From the NCBI GenBank assembly GCA_964419225.1, contig CAYQPF010000003.1, positions 1 through 64,000 on the forward strand: a DNA stretch of 64,000 bases. Reading direction: 5' to 3'. How positions within the stretch are numbered: position 1 is the stretch's first letter; the number at the start of each line of letters is the position of its first letter. This document shows positions 41,587 through 50,516 of the stretch, piece after piece. The notes under the pieces are model-generated. The model searched no databases. It had not been told where the DNA came from and saw only the letters and a list, made by a program, of their open reading frames with translations. The DNA is from CAYQPF01 sp964419225. GTDB taxonomy: Bacteria; Cloacimonadota; Cloacimonadia; Cloacimonadales; CAYQPF01. The translations under genes and the position numbers were made by a program.

Positions 41587-42684
41587 ATGGAACGACAGGC
41601 GAAGATTTATGTAGCAGGACATAGCGGTCTGGTGGGATCAGCGATTGTGCGGAAATTGCAGGAAGAGGGTTATAACAACCTTGTTTTCACACCTCATACT
41701 GAGGTGGATCTGATCGATCAAAAGCAGGTATATGACTTTTTTGAGAGAGAAAGACCTGAATATGTATTCCTGGCAGCTGCAAAAGTAGGCGGAATACTAG
41801 CTAATTCTGAATATCCTGCTGATTTTATATATCAGAATTTAATGATCGAAGCCAATATTATTCATTGTGCACATATATTTAATGTAAAGAAACTGCTCTT
41901 TTTAGGCAGTTCCTGTATTTATCCCAAGAATTGTCCTCAGCCAATTAAAGAAGAATACTTACTGACCGGATTATTAGAAGAGACCAATGAAGCTTATGCT
42001 CTGGCCAAGATCAGCGGATTAAAAATGTGCGAATATTACCGTAAGCAATACGGTGATGACTTTATTTCAGCGATGCCCACCAATATGTATGGGTTGAATG
42101 ATAATTATAATCTGGAAACATCTCATGTTCTACCGGCTTTGATCCGGAAAATGCACCTGGCAAAATGCCTGGAGATGAATGATTTTGAAGCAATACGTAA
42201 AGATTTGAAGAAATATCCATATTCAAACAAAGTACTGTACTCAGACTCAATGACTGATCAGGATCTGTTAAAGCTATTAAACAATATTGGAATAGAAAGA
42301 ATTAATAACACTTCTCTGAATTCGAGTAATTCTTGGACAGTTACCCTGACTCTTTGGGGAACCGGAGAGCCATATAGGGAATTTCTTTTCTCGGATGATC
42401 TGGCAGATGCTTTGTTGTTTATGATGAATAATTACTCTGATTTTGTGCATTTAAACGTAGGAACAGGCGAAGATTTAAAGATAAAAGAGATCGCAATCTT
42501 AGTCAAAAATCACGTTGGTTTTCAGGGAATATTGAAATGGGATGCAGGTAAACCTAGTGGAACACCAAGGAAGAAGTTGGATGTGAGTAGGTTACATGCA
42601 ATCGGATGGAGTGAGAAAGTCAGTTTGGAAGAGGGAATCAGACAAGTTTATACGAGTTATCAGGTGAATACTGAGTCGTTTTAA
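41587..42684 (+). CDS. fcl: GDP-L-fucose synthase
   Basis: 365 residues from ATG 41587, behind AAAGGA; the frame opens 10 codons earlier without support. SDR features are YVAGHSGLVGSAIVRKL, AAAKVGGILANSEYPADFIY, the serine in FLGSSCIYPKNCPQP, Tyr-x3-Lys in EAYALAKISG and AMPTNMYGLNDNY. It epimerises and reduces GDP-4-keto-6-deoxy-mannose to GDP-L-fucose. A segment of about 60 residues between DFEAIRKDL and LWGTGEPYREF lengthens it relative to E. coli; some FCB homologues are longer in the same way. It pairs with gmd. Confidence 0.94.
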   Translation: MERQAKIYVAGHSGLVGSAIVRKLQEEGYNNLVFTPHTEVDLIDQKQVYDFFERERPEYVFLAAAKVGGILANSEYPADFIYQNLMIEANIIHCAHIFNVKKLLFLGSSCIYPKNCPQPIKEEYLLTGLLEETNEAYALAKISGLKMCEYYRKQYGDDFISAMPTNMYGLNDNYNLETSHVLPALIRKMHLAKCLEMNDFEAIRKDLKKYPYSNKVLYSDSMTDQDLLKLLNNIGIERINNTSLNSSNSWTVTLTLWGTGEPYREFLFSDDLADALLFMMNNYSDFVHLNVGTGEDLKIKEIAILVKNHVGFQGILKWDAGKPSGTPRKKLDVSRLHAIGWSEKVSLEEGIRQVYTSYQVNTESF

Positions 42685-42709
42685 TTATCAAAAAAGAATG
42701 GAGTAAGCA

Positions 42710-43696
42710 GTGAGAAAAATTCTTGTAACAGGAGCCGATGGCTTTATAGGAAGTCATTTAGTAGAAAAACTATTAGACGATAATTATCAGGTTAGAGCTT
42801 TTGTATATTATAATTCATTCAATAACTGGGGTTGGCTGGATGCACTACCCAAGGAGAAACTAGATCGTATAGATGTCTTTGTCGGAGATATCAGGGATCC
42901 AAATGGGGTTAGAAAAGCGATGGAAGGAATAGATCTGGTTTTTCATTTAGCAGCACTGATTGCCATACCTTTTAGTTATCATTCTCCTGACAGCTATGTT
43001 GACACCAATATAAAAGGTACATTAAATGTATTGCAGGCTGCCAGAGATTTAGGCACAGCAAGAGTTTTGGTCACATCTACTTCAGAGGTATATGGTACAG
43101 CCAAATATGTTCCCATAGATGAAGAGCATCCATTTCAGGGGCAATCACCTTACTCAGCAACAAAAATCGGTGCTGACAGAATAGCCGAATCATTTTATAA
43201 AAGTTTTGGTCTGCCGGTAACAATTGTCCGACCTTTTAATACATATGGACCAAGGCAATCAGCCAGAGCAATAATACCGACCATAATATCTCAGTTATTA
43301 ACTGGTTATAGTGAGATAAAGCTGGGATCTTTGCATCCAACCAGAGACTTTGTTTATGTGCAGGACACTGTATCAGGTTTCATATCAATAGCTGAAACAG
43401 ACAAAACGATAGGAGAGGAAATCAATATTGCGACCCAACAAGAAGTGTCAATAGAGCAGTTAGCCAAGGTATTGATAGGAAAAATTAATCCTGAAGCCAG
43501 AATTATTTCAGAAGACGAGCGTAAAAGACCTGAATTAAGTGAAGTTGAGAGATTATTGGGAGCAAATAGTAAGATTATGCGATTAACAGGGTGGATGCCC
43601 AAGTATAATTTGGAAGAAGGCTTAGCAGAGACGATTGCATGGTTTTCAGACAAAAACAATTTGAGATTATATAAACCAGGACTGTATAATGTTTGA
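42710..43696 (+). CDS. legB: Sugar-nucleotide 4,6-dehydratase, LegB type
   Basis: 328 residues from GTG 42710, with GGAG upstream. An extended SDR: VTGADGFIGSHLVEKLL, RAFVYYNSFNNWGWLD, HLAALIAIPFSYHSPDSYVD, the TSTSEVYGTA active site and Tyr-x3-Lys in SPYSATKIGAD. The YNSFNNWGWLD wording is typical of LegB, which acts on GDP-N-acetylglucosamine to give the 4-keto-6-deoxy intermediate of legionaminic acid. Its stop overlaps legC by 8 bases. The order LegB-LegC-LegH-LegI-LegG-PtmE-LegF found here supports the assignment. Confidence 0.9.
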   Translation: MRKILVTGADGFIGSHLVEKLLDDNYQVRAFVYYNSFNNWGWLDALPKEKLDRIDVFVGDIRDPNGVRKAMEGIDLVFHLAALIAIPFSYHSPDSYVDTNIKGTLNVLQAARDLGTARVLVTSTSEVYGTAKYVPIDEEHPFQGQSPYSATKIGADRIAESFYKSFGLPVTIVRPFNTYGPRQSARAIIPTIISQLLTGYSEIKLGSLHPTRDFVYVQDTVSGFISIAETDKTIGEEINIATQQEVSIEQLAKVLIGKINPEARIISEDERKRPELSEVERLLGANSKIMRLTGWMPKYNLEEGLAETIAWFSDKNNLRLYKPGLYNV

Positions 43697-44840
43697 AAAA
43701 ATTTTGAAGCAGATCAGAATTAATTTTCAATCTGAAGATTTCATACCTCTTCATGCACCAGTTTTTGTCGGAAATGAAAAGAAATATCTGAGCGAATGTA
43801 TAGATACTACATTTGTATCTTATACAGGTGCTTTTGTCGGCAAGTTCGAAGAAATGGTTAAAACCTATACGGGATCAAAATATGCTGTAGCAATGGTTAA
43901 TGGAACATCTGCTCTACATTTAGCATTGCATATATGTGGGGTTGAAAGAGGAAATGAAGTATTAACTCAGGCTTTAACTTTTGTTGCCACGGTAAATGCA
44001 ATAACTTATACAGGTGCTAAACCAGTATTTATAGACAGTGAAAAAACCAGTCTGGGAATGGATCCTGATAAATTGGAGGAATTTTTACATCAAGAAACCA
44101 CGATGAAAGACGATGGGTTCTGTTATAATAAAACTACGGGCTCTAGAATAACAGCCTGTGTTCCGGTTCATGTATTCGGTCATGCTTTTATGGTAGATAA
44201 GATTAAATCTATTTGTGATAGATTTAATCTTATTTTAGTGGAAGATGCTGCTGAATCAATAGGGTCTTATTATAAAAACCAGCATACAGGCACTTTTGGA
44301 AAAGCTGCTATTCTCAGTTTTAATGGCAACAAAACCATTACTACCGGTGGTGGCGGTATGCTTCTTACTAATGATGCAGATTTAGCTCAAAAAGCTAAGC
44401 ATTTATCAACTACTGCCAAAATTCCTCATGCTTATGAGTTTTATCATGATCAGACTGCTTTTAATTACCGAATGCCTAATGTAAATGCAGCCATAGGATG
44501 TGCTCAAATGGAATGTTTAAATCACTTTTTACTGAATAAGAGGGAGTTAGCCCATCTTTATGAAGCATTCTTTACTGAGACAAATATTGAGTTCATCAAA
44601 GAGCCTGAACAAACAAAATCCAATTATTGGTTAAATGCCATAATTTTAAAGGATAGAATTGAGCGGGATGAGTTTTTAAAATATGCCATTGACAATCAAG
44701 TTATGTGTAGACCGGTTTGGACTTTAATGAACAGATTACCCATGTATGAAAGATGTCAATCAACAGATTTAGAGACAGCATCCTGGCTGGAAGACAGAGT
44801 CGTAAATTTGCCAAGCAGTGTTAGATTATTTTCGAGGTGA
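43689..44840 (+). CDS. legC: PLP-dependent sugar aminotransferase, LegC type
   Basis: 383 residues, DegT/DnrJ/EryC1 family. The N-terminus IPLHAPVFVGNEKKYLSECI and VAMVNGTSALHLALH bind the cofactor region, with VEDAAESIGSYY and the PLP lysine in SFNGNKTITTGGGG. It transfers an amino group to C4 of the 4-keto sugar made by LegB, giving the 4-amino-6-deoxy sugar. It overlaps legB by 8 bases and ends 4 bases before the LegH-type gene. The similar PglE acts in bacillosamine synthesis; the neighbouring LegI/LegF genes point to the legionaminic route. Confidence 0.9.
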   Translation: MFEKILKQIRINFQSEDFIPLHAPVFVGNEKKYLSECIDTTFVSYTGAFVGKFEEMVKTYTGSKYAVAMVNGTSALHLALHICGVERGNEVLTQALTFVATVNAITYTGAKPVFIDSEKTSLGMDPDKLEEFLHQETTMKDDGFCYNKTTGSRITACVPVHVFGHAFMVDKIKSICDRFNLILVEDAAESIGSYYKNQHTGTFGKAAILSFNGNKTITTGGGGMLLTNDADLAQKAKHLSTTAKIPHAYEFYHDQTAFNYRMPNVNAAIGCAQMECLNHFLLNKRELAHLYEAFFTETNIEFIKEPEQTKSNYWLNAIILKDRIERDEFLKYAIDNQVMCRPVWTLMNRLPMYERCQSTDLETASWLEDRVVNLPSSVRLFSR

Positions 44841-44844
44841 TAAA

Positions 44845-45528
44845 ATGAATATCCGCAGTTTTATATTTGGAGCATCCGGTTTTGCCAAGGAAGTGGAATG
44901 GCTGATATACGAAGCAAATAAACACAACAAGAACTTGTATCAGCTTGAATCATTTGTTGTATCCGATGCTGATTTATACAATTATGAAAATTATCTATGG
45001 CATGATCTGAATGTGATATCTGAAACAATGTTCATGAACATTTGTGAAACATCTATAGAGCAGATAGCATGCTTTATAGCGATCGGGAGTTCCAAAGTTA
45101 GAGAGAAGATAGCCCATAAGATAAGCAATTTAGAACGAGTATTTTTCCCGAATCTAATAGCTCCTGATGTTGCCTGGGACAGCAGATCAGACTATGTTAA
45201 AATGGGAAAAGGCAATATAATCTGTTCCGGAACAAGAATAACCACGGATATCGTTTTTGGTGACTTCATTCATGTAAACCTGAACTGTACAGTCGGGCAT
45301 GAGTCAAAAATTGAGGATTTTGTCACAATGGCACCTGGGGTTCATATCTCAGGATTAGTAAATTTGGGAAGACATGTCTATATAGGAACCGGTGCAGTAG
45401 TGTTACAGCAGATAAATATTATTGATCACACTGTTGTAGGGGCTGCTGCAATGATATGTAAAAGCATAAATGAGTCAGGTACATATGTGGGTGTACCGGC
45501 AAAAATGATAGTTAAAAGAGGAGATTGA
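44845..45528 (+). CDS. legH: NeuD/PglD-family sugar N-acyltransferase (probable LegH)
   Basis: 227 residues from ATG 44845, with GAGGTGA just upstream. An N-terminal nucleotide-sugar-binding part (FIFGASGFAKEVEWLIYEA) is followed by a left-handed beta-helix with hexapeptide repeats, the catalytic histidine in NCTVGHESKIEDF and the C-terminal GTYVGVPAKMIVK. In the Leg pathway this step acylates the new 4-amino group, usually with acetyl-CoA. The 3-hydroxyacyl-CoA dehydrogenase gene that starts 2 bases after it raises the possibility that the donor is 3-hydroxybutyryl-CoA. An O-acetyltransferase (NeuD) role is the alternative. Confidence 0.8.
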   Translation: MNIRSFIFGASGFAKEVEWLIYEANKHNKNLYQLESFVVSDADLYNYENYLWHDLNVISETMFMNICETSIEQIACFIAIGSSKVREKIAHKISNLERVFFPNLIAPDVAWDSRSDYVKMGKGNIICSGTRITTDIVFGDFIHVNLNCTVGHESKIEDFVTMAPGVHISGLVNLGRHVYIGTGAVVLQQINIIDHTVVGAAAMICKSINESGTYVGVPAKMIVKRGD

Positions 45529-45530
45529 TC

Positions 45531-46358
45531 ATGAATATAGGCATTGCAGGATTAGGCACAATAGGGTTAAAACTTACGGAATACCTTGCTGATAAAGGCT
45601 TTAAGATTACCGCTTATGGCAGAAATATAGATTTGAAAAAGAGAGCTTTTGAGCAAATTTTAGAAGACAAGTTAAAAGCCAATAAGCTTACAGTAGAGGA
45701 GGCTTCAACTGTCAAAAACAGAATTCTTTTCACAGATAAAATTACAGATTTTGGAATTTGTGATTTAATTATAGAGAGTTTAAAAGAATTGTATGAGTTA
45801 AAAATTAGTTTTCTGGAAGATCTGCATAAGGTGTTTCCAGATAAAATTGTTGCCTCAACGACCTCAAGTTTGGATTTGTACAGATTAGCAGAGCATTATA
45901 ATCCGAAGCAACTAATCGGGTTACACTTTTTCAATCCACCAATGCGCATGAAATTAATAGAGTTGTCCTTTTTATCGGAAACTCCTCAGAAGGCAAAGAA
46001 TTTAATATATGAGTTTACCGGCATGTTAAAAGATAAAATAGTGATAGAATTGCCTTTTATTCAAGGATACATCGCAAACAATCTTTTACTTGCATATATA
46101 AATCATTCTGTAGAGTTTTATCAAGCAAATGATTTGAATAAGGAAGATATTGATAATGCCATGAAACTTGGGACAAATATGCCTATGGGACCTTTGGAAT
46201 TGGCTGACTATATTGGGAATGATATTGTCCTGGAGATCTTAGTGGAATTATACAGTGCAACTCAGGATCTGCGTTTCAAACCCAGCACAATGCTAATTGA
46301 AATGGTAGCTAATAAGAAGCTTGGCAGAAAGAGTAAATCAGGTTTTTATAATTATTGA
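45531..46358 (+). CDS. 3-hydroxyacyl-CoA dehydrogenase family protein inside the glycan cluster
   Basis: 275 residues from ATG 45531, with AGAGGAG upstream and 2 bases after the preceding stop. The NAD loop IAGLGTIGLKLTEYLADKG, the catalytic region GLHFFNPPMRMKLIEL (His and Glu) and the C-terminal NMPMGPLELADYIGND match intact 3-hydroxybutyryl-CoA dehydrogenases in order and spacing. It interconverts acetoacetyl-CoA and 3-hydroxybutyryl-CoA using NAD(P). Nonulosonic acids often carry N-3-hydroxybutyryl groups, so a likely role is supplying the acyl donor for the neighbouring N-acyltransferase. That link rests on gene order only. Confidence 0.85.
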   Translation: MNIGIAGLGTIGLKLTEYLADKGFKITAYGRNIDLKKRAFEQILEDKLKANKLTVEEASTVKNRILFTDKITDFGICDLIIESLKELYELKISFLEDLHKVFPDKIVASTTSSLDLYRLAEHYNPKQLIGLHFFNPPMRMKLIELSFLSETPQKAKNLIYEFTGMLKDKIVIELPFIQGYIANNLLLAYINHSVEFYQANDLNKEDIDNAMKLGTNMPMGPLELADYIGNDIVLEILVELYSATQDLRFKPSTMLIEMVANKKLGRKSKSGFYNY

Positions 46359-46394
46359 CAGAATAAATTTAAATATCGGAAATTGGAGAGTAGA

Positions 46395-47396
46395 ATGGGC
46401 AGAGTATTAATAATTGCTGAAGCCGGTGTAAACCACAACGGGGACATCGATATAGCTAAAAAACTGATTGAAAAAGCAGCTTGGGCCAAAGCTGATATTG
46501 TCAAATTCCAGACTTTTAATACAGATGCAGTACTTTTACGCGACACTAAACAGGCAGAATACCAAAAACAGAATTGTGGTAACCAGACACAATATGAAAT
46601 GGTAAAAAAATATGAGTTAAGTCCAGAAGCACATCTAATTTTAATTGACCATGCTCAAAAGTACAATATAGAATTTTTATCAACAGCATTCGACTTTGGC
46701 AGTGTTGACTTACTGCACAAACTACAGCTGAAGAGATGGAAAATACCCTCAGGAGAAATAACCAATATTCCTTATTTACGAAAGATCGGACAATATAATG
46801 AAGAAATAATTCTTTCAACCGGGATGCCTAATCTCGGAGAAATTGAAAGAGCGATCCTGGAATTAGTTAATGCCGGCACTTCGCGGGAAAAAATTAACCT
46901 TTTGCATTGTACTACAGAATATCCGGCACCTTTTGCTGAGATAAATTTAAAAGCAATTCAGACATTGCAGACAGCGTTTCAGTTAAATACAGGCTACTCT
47001 GACCATACAAAAGGAATTGAAGCTGCGATAGCAGCAGTTGCCCTCGGAGCCACTATAATTGAGAAGCATTTCACATTGGATAATACAATGGAAGGTCCTG
47101 ACCACAAAGCTTCACTGGAACCAAAAGATTTGAAAAAGATGGTTGAAGCCATAAGGAATATAGAACTGGGTTTAGGAAATGGTATCAAAGTATCCGGGAA
47201 AACAGAAACGAAAAATATAGCATTAGTTCGCAAAATCATAGTAGCAGCTCAGAAAATAGCCAAAAACGAGGTGTATTCACCTGATAACTTAACAGTAAAA
47301 CGGGGTTCTGCCGGTATAGGTAGTGAGTATTGGGATCTTGTATGCGGGAAAAAAGCCGGGAAAAATTATGAAATCAATCAATCGGTGGAGATATGA
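46395..47396 (+). CDS. legI: N,N'-diacyl-legionaminate synthase (NeuB family)
   Basis: 333 residues from ATG 46395, behind GGAG; an in-frame TTG at 46383 overlaps that signal. NeuB motifs are IIAEAGVNHNGDIDIAKKLI, IVKFQTFNTDAVL, KIPSGEITNIPYL, LLHCTTEYPAP and GYSDHTKGIEAAIAAVALGA, followed by IEKHFTLD. A C-terminal antifreeze-like (SAF) domain begins near 275. It condenses the 2,4-diamino-2,4,6-trideoxymannose derivative with phosphoenolpyruvate to the nine-carbon acid. The stop overlaps the legG start by 4 bases. Confidence 0.93.
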   Translation: MGRVLIIAEAGVNHNGDIDIAKKLIEKAAWAKADIVKFQTFNTDAVLLRDTKQAEYQKQNCGNQTQYEMVKKYELSPEAHLILIDHAQKYNIEFLSTAFDFGSVDLLHKLQLKRWKIPSGEITNIPYLRKIGQYNEEIILSTGMPNLGEIERAILELVNAGTSREKINLLHCTTEYPAPFAEINLKAIQTLQTAFQLNTGYSDHTKGIEAAIAAVALGATIIEKHFTLDNTMEGPDHKASLEPKDLKKMVEAIRNIELGLGNGIKVSGKTETKNIALVRKIIVAAQKIAKNEVYSPDNLTVKRGSAGIGSEYWDLVCGKKAGKNYEINQSVEI

Positions 47397-48577
47397 TGCA
47401 GAAGAAAATATGTATAGTCACCGGTTCCAGAGCTGAATACGGGTTATTAAAACCATTAATTGAAGAGTTAAAGAAAAATGATAAATTTCAAATACAACTG
47501 TTAGTAACAGGAATGCATCTTTCACCTGAGTTTGGCCTTACATATAAAGAAATTGAACAGGACGGAAATAAAATAAGTGAAAAAGTGGAAATGTTATTGA
47601 GTTCTGACACACCAACAGGAATAGCAAAATCAATGGGTTTAGCATTGATTTCACTCTCAGAGGCATATTCCAGATTAAATCCGGATTTGGTTATTTTATT
47701 AGGAGACAGATTTGAGATATTTGCTGCTGCTACTGCTGCGAATATAACACATATTCCTATTGCCCATTTAAATGGAGGAGAACTCACTTTCGGAGTAATA
47801 GATGATAATTTCCGACATGCTATAACCAAAATGAGCAATCTCCATTTTGCTTCTACAGAGGAGAATCGCAAGAGAGTAATCCAGTTAGGTGAAGAACCTG
47901 AAAGGGTTTTTAATGTAGGGGCAATTGGATTGGATAGTATTAAGATCTTAAAGCTGTTGTCCAGGGAAGAACTTGAGCAGCAGTTAAATTTTAAATTCAA
48001 TAAGCGGAATTTGTTAGTAACTTTCCATCCTGTAACTTTGGAGGCCATGACCGTTGAGGATCAATTCAACAACCTACTGGCTGCATTAAAGGAATTAACG
48101 CATACAAATATCATTTTAACCAAGGCTAATGCAGATACGGATGGAAGAATCATCAACAGAATGATAGATGAATTTGCTGCAGAAAATCAAGAAAACTGCA
48201 GAGCTTATGCTTCGTTGGGTCAGTTAAGGTATTTATCGGCTTTACAATTTGTAGATGCGGTGGTTGGAAACTCTTCCTCAGGTATCGTAGAAGCACCATC
48301 ATTTAAAATTGCCACAATTAATATTGGTGACAGACAAAAAGGAAGAGAGCAAGCAGGTAATGCAATTAATTGCGGTACAGAGAAAGATGAAATTTGTAAA
48401 GCATTGAAAGAAATATATAGTCCGGAATTTAGAAAGAAAATTGAGAATGCAGTTAATCCTTACGGGATGGGTAACACATCGGTGAAAATTGCAGCATTAC
48501 TAAATGAAATACTTGATAACCAAATTGACTTGAAGAAAAAATTTTTTGATATAGAATGGAGTAATTATGTTAGCTAA
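47393..48577 (+). CDS. legG: Hydrolysing nucleotide-sugar 2-epimerase (LegG/NeuC family)
   Basis: 394 residues; two adjacent ATGs at 47393 and 47396 both fit. CIVTGSRAEYGLLKPLIEEL, LGDRFEIFAAATAA, HLNGGELTFGVIDD and VGNSSSGIVEAPSFKIATIN are diagnostic of the family. It releases the nucleotide and inverts C2, giving the mannose-configured diacylamino sugar used by LegI. In Campylobacter the enzyme acts on a GDP sugar; the PtmE-like gene next to it suggests the same here. It overlaps both neighbours by a few bases. Confidence 0.92.
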   Translation: MMQKKICIVTGSRAEYGLLKPLIEELKKNDKFQIQLLVTGMHLSPEFGLTYKEIEQDGNKISEKVEMLLSSDTPTGIAKSMGLALISLSEAYSRLNPDLVILLGDRFEIFAAATAANITHIPIAHLNGGELTFGVIDDNFRHAITKMSNLHFASTEENRKRVIQLGEEPERVFNVGAIGLDSIKILKLLSREELEQQLNFKFNKRNLLVTFHPVTLEAMTVEDQFNNLLAALKELTHTNIILTKANADTDGRIINRMIDEFAAENQENCRAYASLGQLRYLSALQFVDAVVGNSSSGIVEAPSFKIATINIGDRQKGREQAGNAINCGTEKDEICKALKEIYSPEFRKKIENAVNPYGMGNTSVKIAALLNEILDNQIDLKKKFFDIEWSNYVS

Positions 48578-49637
48578 AGATTTTTTAATAACCCCGGATT
48601 ACTCAATTAAAGCGACTTTAAAAAAGCTTGATGAAACAGGTTTAAGAACACTTTTTGTAGTAACAGAAACCAATGAATTACTAGGATCGGTAACTGATGG
48701 TGATATCCGAAGATACATATTAAGAGGTGAGAGTCTTGATGGTGACATAAAAAAAGTTTATAATTCGAATCCTTATGCAGTTAATCAGAATAATTATGAT
48801 CTTGCAGTAATTGAGAAATTATTTAATATTGAAATGATAGAACTTTTACCTGTAATCGACAATAATAAAATAGTAAAGGAAGTTATAACCTGGCCGGAAA
48901 TATTTTCGAAAGCAAAAGACCAGACGATCTTAACTCCATTAGATATACCCGTAATTATAATGGCTGGCGGGAAAGGTTCCAGAATGGATCCATTTACAAG
49001 AATTCTGCCCAAACCTTTAATTCCCATTGGTGATAAAACCATAGCCGAGGTAATTATTGATGAATTCAGGAAATATGGAGTAACAAACTACTATATGACT
49101 CTGAATTATAAGGGAGAGATGATCGAGGCTTATTTTAACAGTATTGAAAAGGATTTCAAGATCAGTTATTGCCGTGAGAAGGAATTCTATGGGACTGCCG
49201 GCAGTTTGAAATTATTGGAAGGGTTTATTGCAGATACTTTTATTGTTTCAAATTGTGATATAGTAGTAAAAGCTGACTATCATGACGCAGTTAATTTTCA
49301 TTATAGTAATAATGCTGATTTCACGATTATTTCCTCAATCCAGAATCACAAGATACCCTATGGAGTGATCAGTTTTATCGAGGGTGGAGAAGTAACACAG
49401 ATATTAGAAAAGCCAGAATACACTTTTACTATCAATACAGGAGTATATATTTTGAATAAAGAATGTTTAAAATATATTCCTGAAAACACAGTTTTTGATA
49501 TGCCGACATTGATAGACATGCTATTAAAAGAGAAAAAGAAAGTATTGACCTATCCGGTAAATGAAAATGATTACATAGATATTGGTCAATGGGAAGAGTA
49601 CAAAAAAGCAACTGAGAAGTTGAAGATCATGATTTAG
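48567..49637 (+). CDS. ptmE: CBS-domain sugar-1-phosphate guanylyltransferase (PtmE-like)
   Basis: 356 residues. Two CBS motifs (about 1-120; LFVVTETNELLGSVTDGDIR, then PVIDNNKIVKEVI) precede a nucleotidyltransferase domain with IIMAGGKGSRMDPFTRILPK, FIVSNCDIVV, NTGVYIL and DYIDIGQWEEY. This CBS-NTP transferase fusion is the architecture of PtmE, which makes GDP-glucosamine at the start of the GDP branch of legionaminic acid synthesis. The CBS pair may sense adenine nucleotides. It overlaps legG by 11 bases. A plain hexose-1-phosphate specificity is the alternative. Confidence 0.85.
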   Translation: MLAKDFLITPDYSIKATLKKLDETGLRTLFVVTETNELLGSVTDGDIRRYILRGESLDGDIKKVYNSNPYAVNQNNYDLAVIEKLFNIEMIELLPVIDNNKIVKEVITWPEIFSKAKDQTILTPLDIPVIIMAGGKGSRMDPFTRILPKPLIPIGDKTIAEVIIDEFRKYGVTNYYMTLNYKGEMIEAYFNSIEKDFKISYCREKEFYGTAGSLKLLEGFIADTFIVSNCDIVVKADYHDAVNFHYSNNADFTIISSIQNHKIPYGVISFIEGGEVTQILEKPEYTFTINTGVYILNKECLKYIPENTVFDMPTLIDMLLKEKKKVLTYPVNENDYIDIGQWEEYKKATEKLKIMI

Positions 49638-49647
49638 GCAGATAACG

Positions 49648-50355
49648 ATGTATAAAGGCAGGAAGTTTTTAGCAATAATCACAGCCCGTGGTGGTTCTAA
49701 GGGATTAAAAGATAAGAATATCAAATCACTGAATGGAAAGCCTTTGATAGCATACACAATAGAAGCCGCAACAGAAAGCAACATCTTTGATAAAGTAATT
49801 GTATCAACAGACTCAGAACAAATTGCCGATGTTTCAAGAGAGTATGGTGCCGAAATACCCTTTATAAGACCAAAGGAATTAGCAACTGATGAGGCTAAAA
49901 GTGCTGATGTTGTTTTACATGCATTGGATTATTATAAAAAGCAAAACGAGAATTATGATTATTTTATTCTGTTACAGCCTACTTCTCCTTTAAGAACAGG
50001 AGAAGATTTAAGCAATGCAGCAGATTTGATTCTGGAAAAGGGTGGGAATTCGGTTGTTGGGGTCTGCGAAGTTGAACACTCTCCTCTCTGGACAAATGAA
50101 CTACCCCGGAGTTTATCTTTAGAAGGATTTTTACATAAAGAGATAATAAACACCAGACGGCAGGACTTGCCTGTGTATTATCGAATCAATGGTGCTTTGT
50201 ATATTTGTAAGCCAGAAATATTTTGGGCAAGCAGAGATTTTTTTGGTGATAAGAGTTATGCTTACATAATGACTAAAGAAGCCTCTGTGGATATAGATGA
50301 TGAGACAGATTTTTTATTTGCTGAGTTATTACTTAAACAAAGAAAGAATGGATAA
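49648..50355 (+). CDS. legF: CMP-legionaminate synthase (NeuA family)
   Basis: 235 residues. The CTP-binding start LAIITARGGSKGLKDKNIK, then IVSTDSEQIADVSREYGAE, LLQPTSPLRTGEDL and the late DIDDETDFLFAE are typical of CMP-nonulosonate synthetases. It activates the sugar acid as a CMP derivative for transfer by glycosyltransferases. It closes the Leg set, 10 bases after the PtmE-like gene. A CMP-sialate or CMP-pseudaminate product is less likely given LegB/LegC upstream. Confidence 0.92.
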   Translation: MYKGRKFLAIITARGGSKGLKDKNIKSLNGKPLIAYTIEAATESNIFDKVIVSTDSEQIADVSREYGAEIPFIRPKELATDEAKSADVVLHALDYYKKQNENYDYFILLQPTSPLRTGEDLSNAADLILEKGGNSVVGVCEVEHSPLWTNELPRSLSLEGFLHKEIINTRRQDLPVYYRINGALYICKPEIFWASRDFFGDKSYAYIMTKEASVDIDDETDFLFAELLLKQRKNG

Positions 50356-50516
50356 GCTTCCGTTTATTGCAGATAGAGAAAATGCTCAAGTGTCAGTTGA
50401 TGAACATTAAGATGAACAGATATTTTCAAAACAGTTTAAATAATGGACCATATGGACAATATGGACAATATAAAAGCTGAAAATGTATGGGAGGACGTAT
50501 TTCAGAAGGAGGAAAG
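50356..50516. other. 161-bp gap with short tandem repeat
   Basis: Three degenerate copies of the 9-mer TATGGACAA lie at about 50442-50472, in AT-rich sequence. No gene or terminator is evident. AAGGAGG for the next gene is at the right end. Confidence 0.45.
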
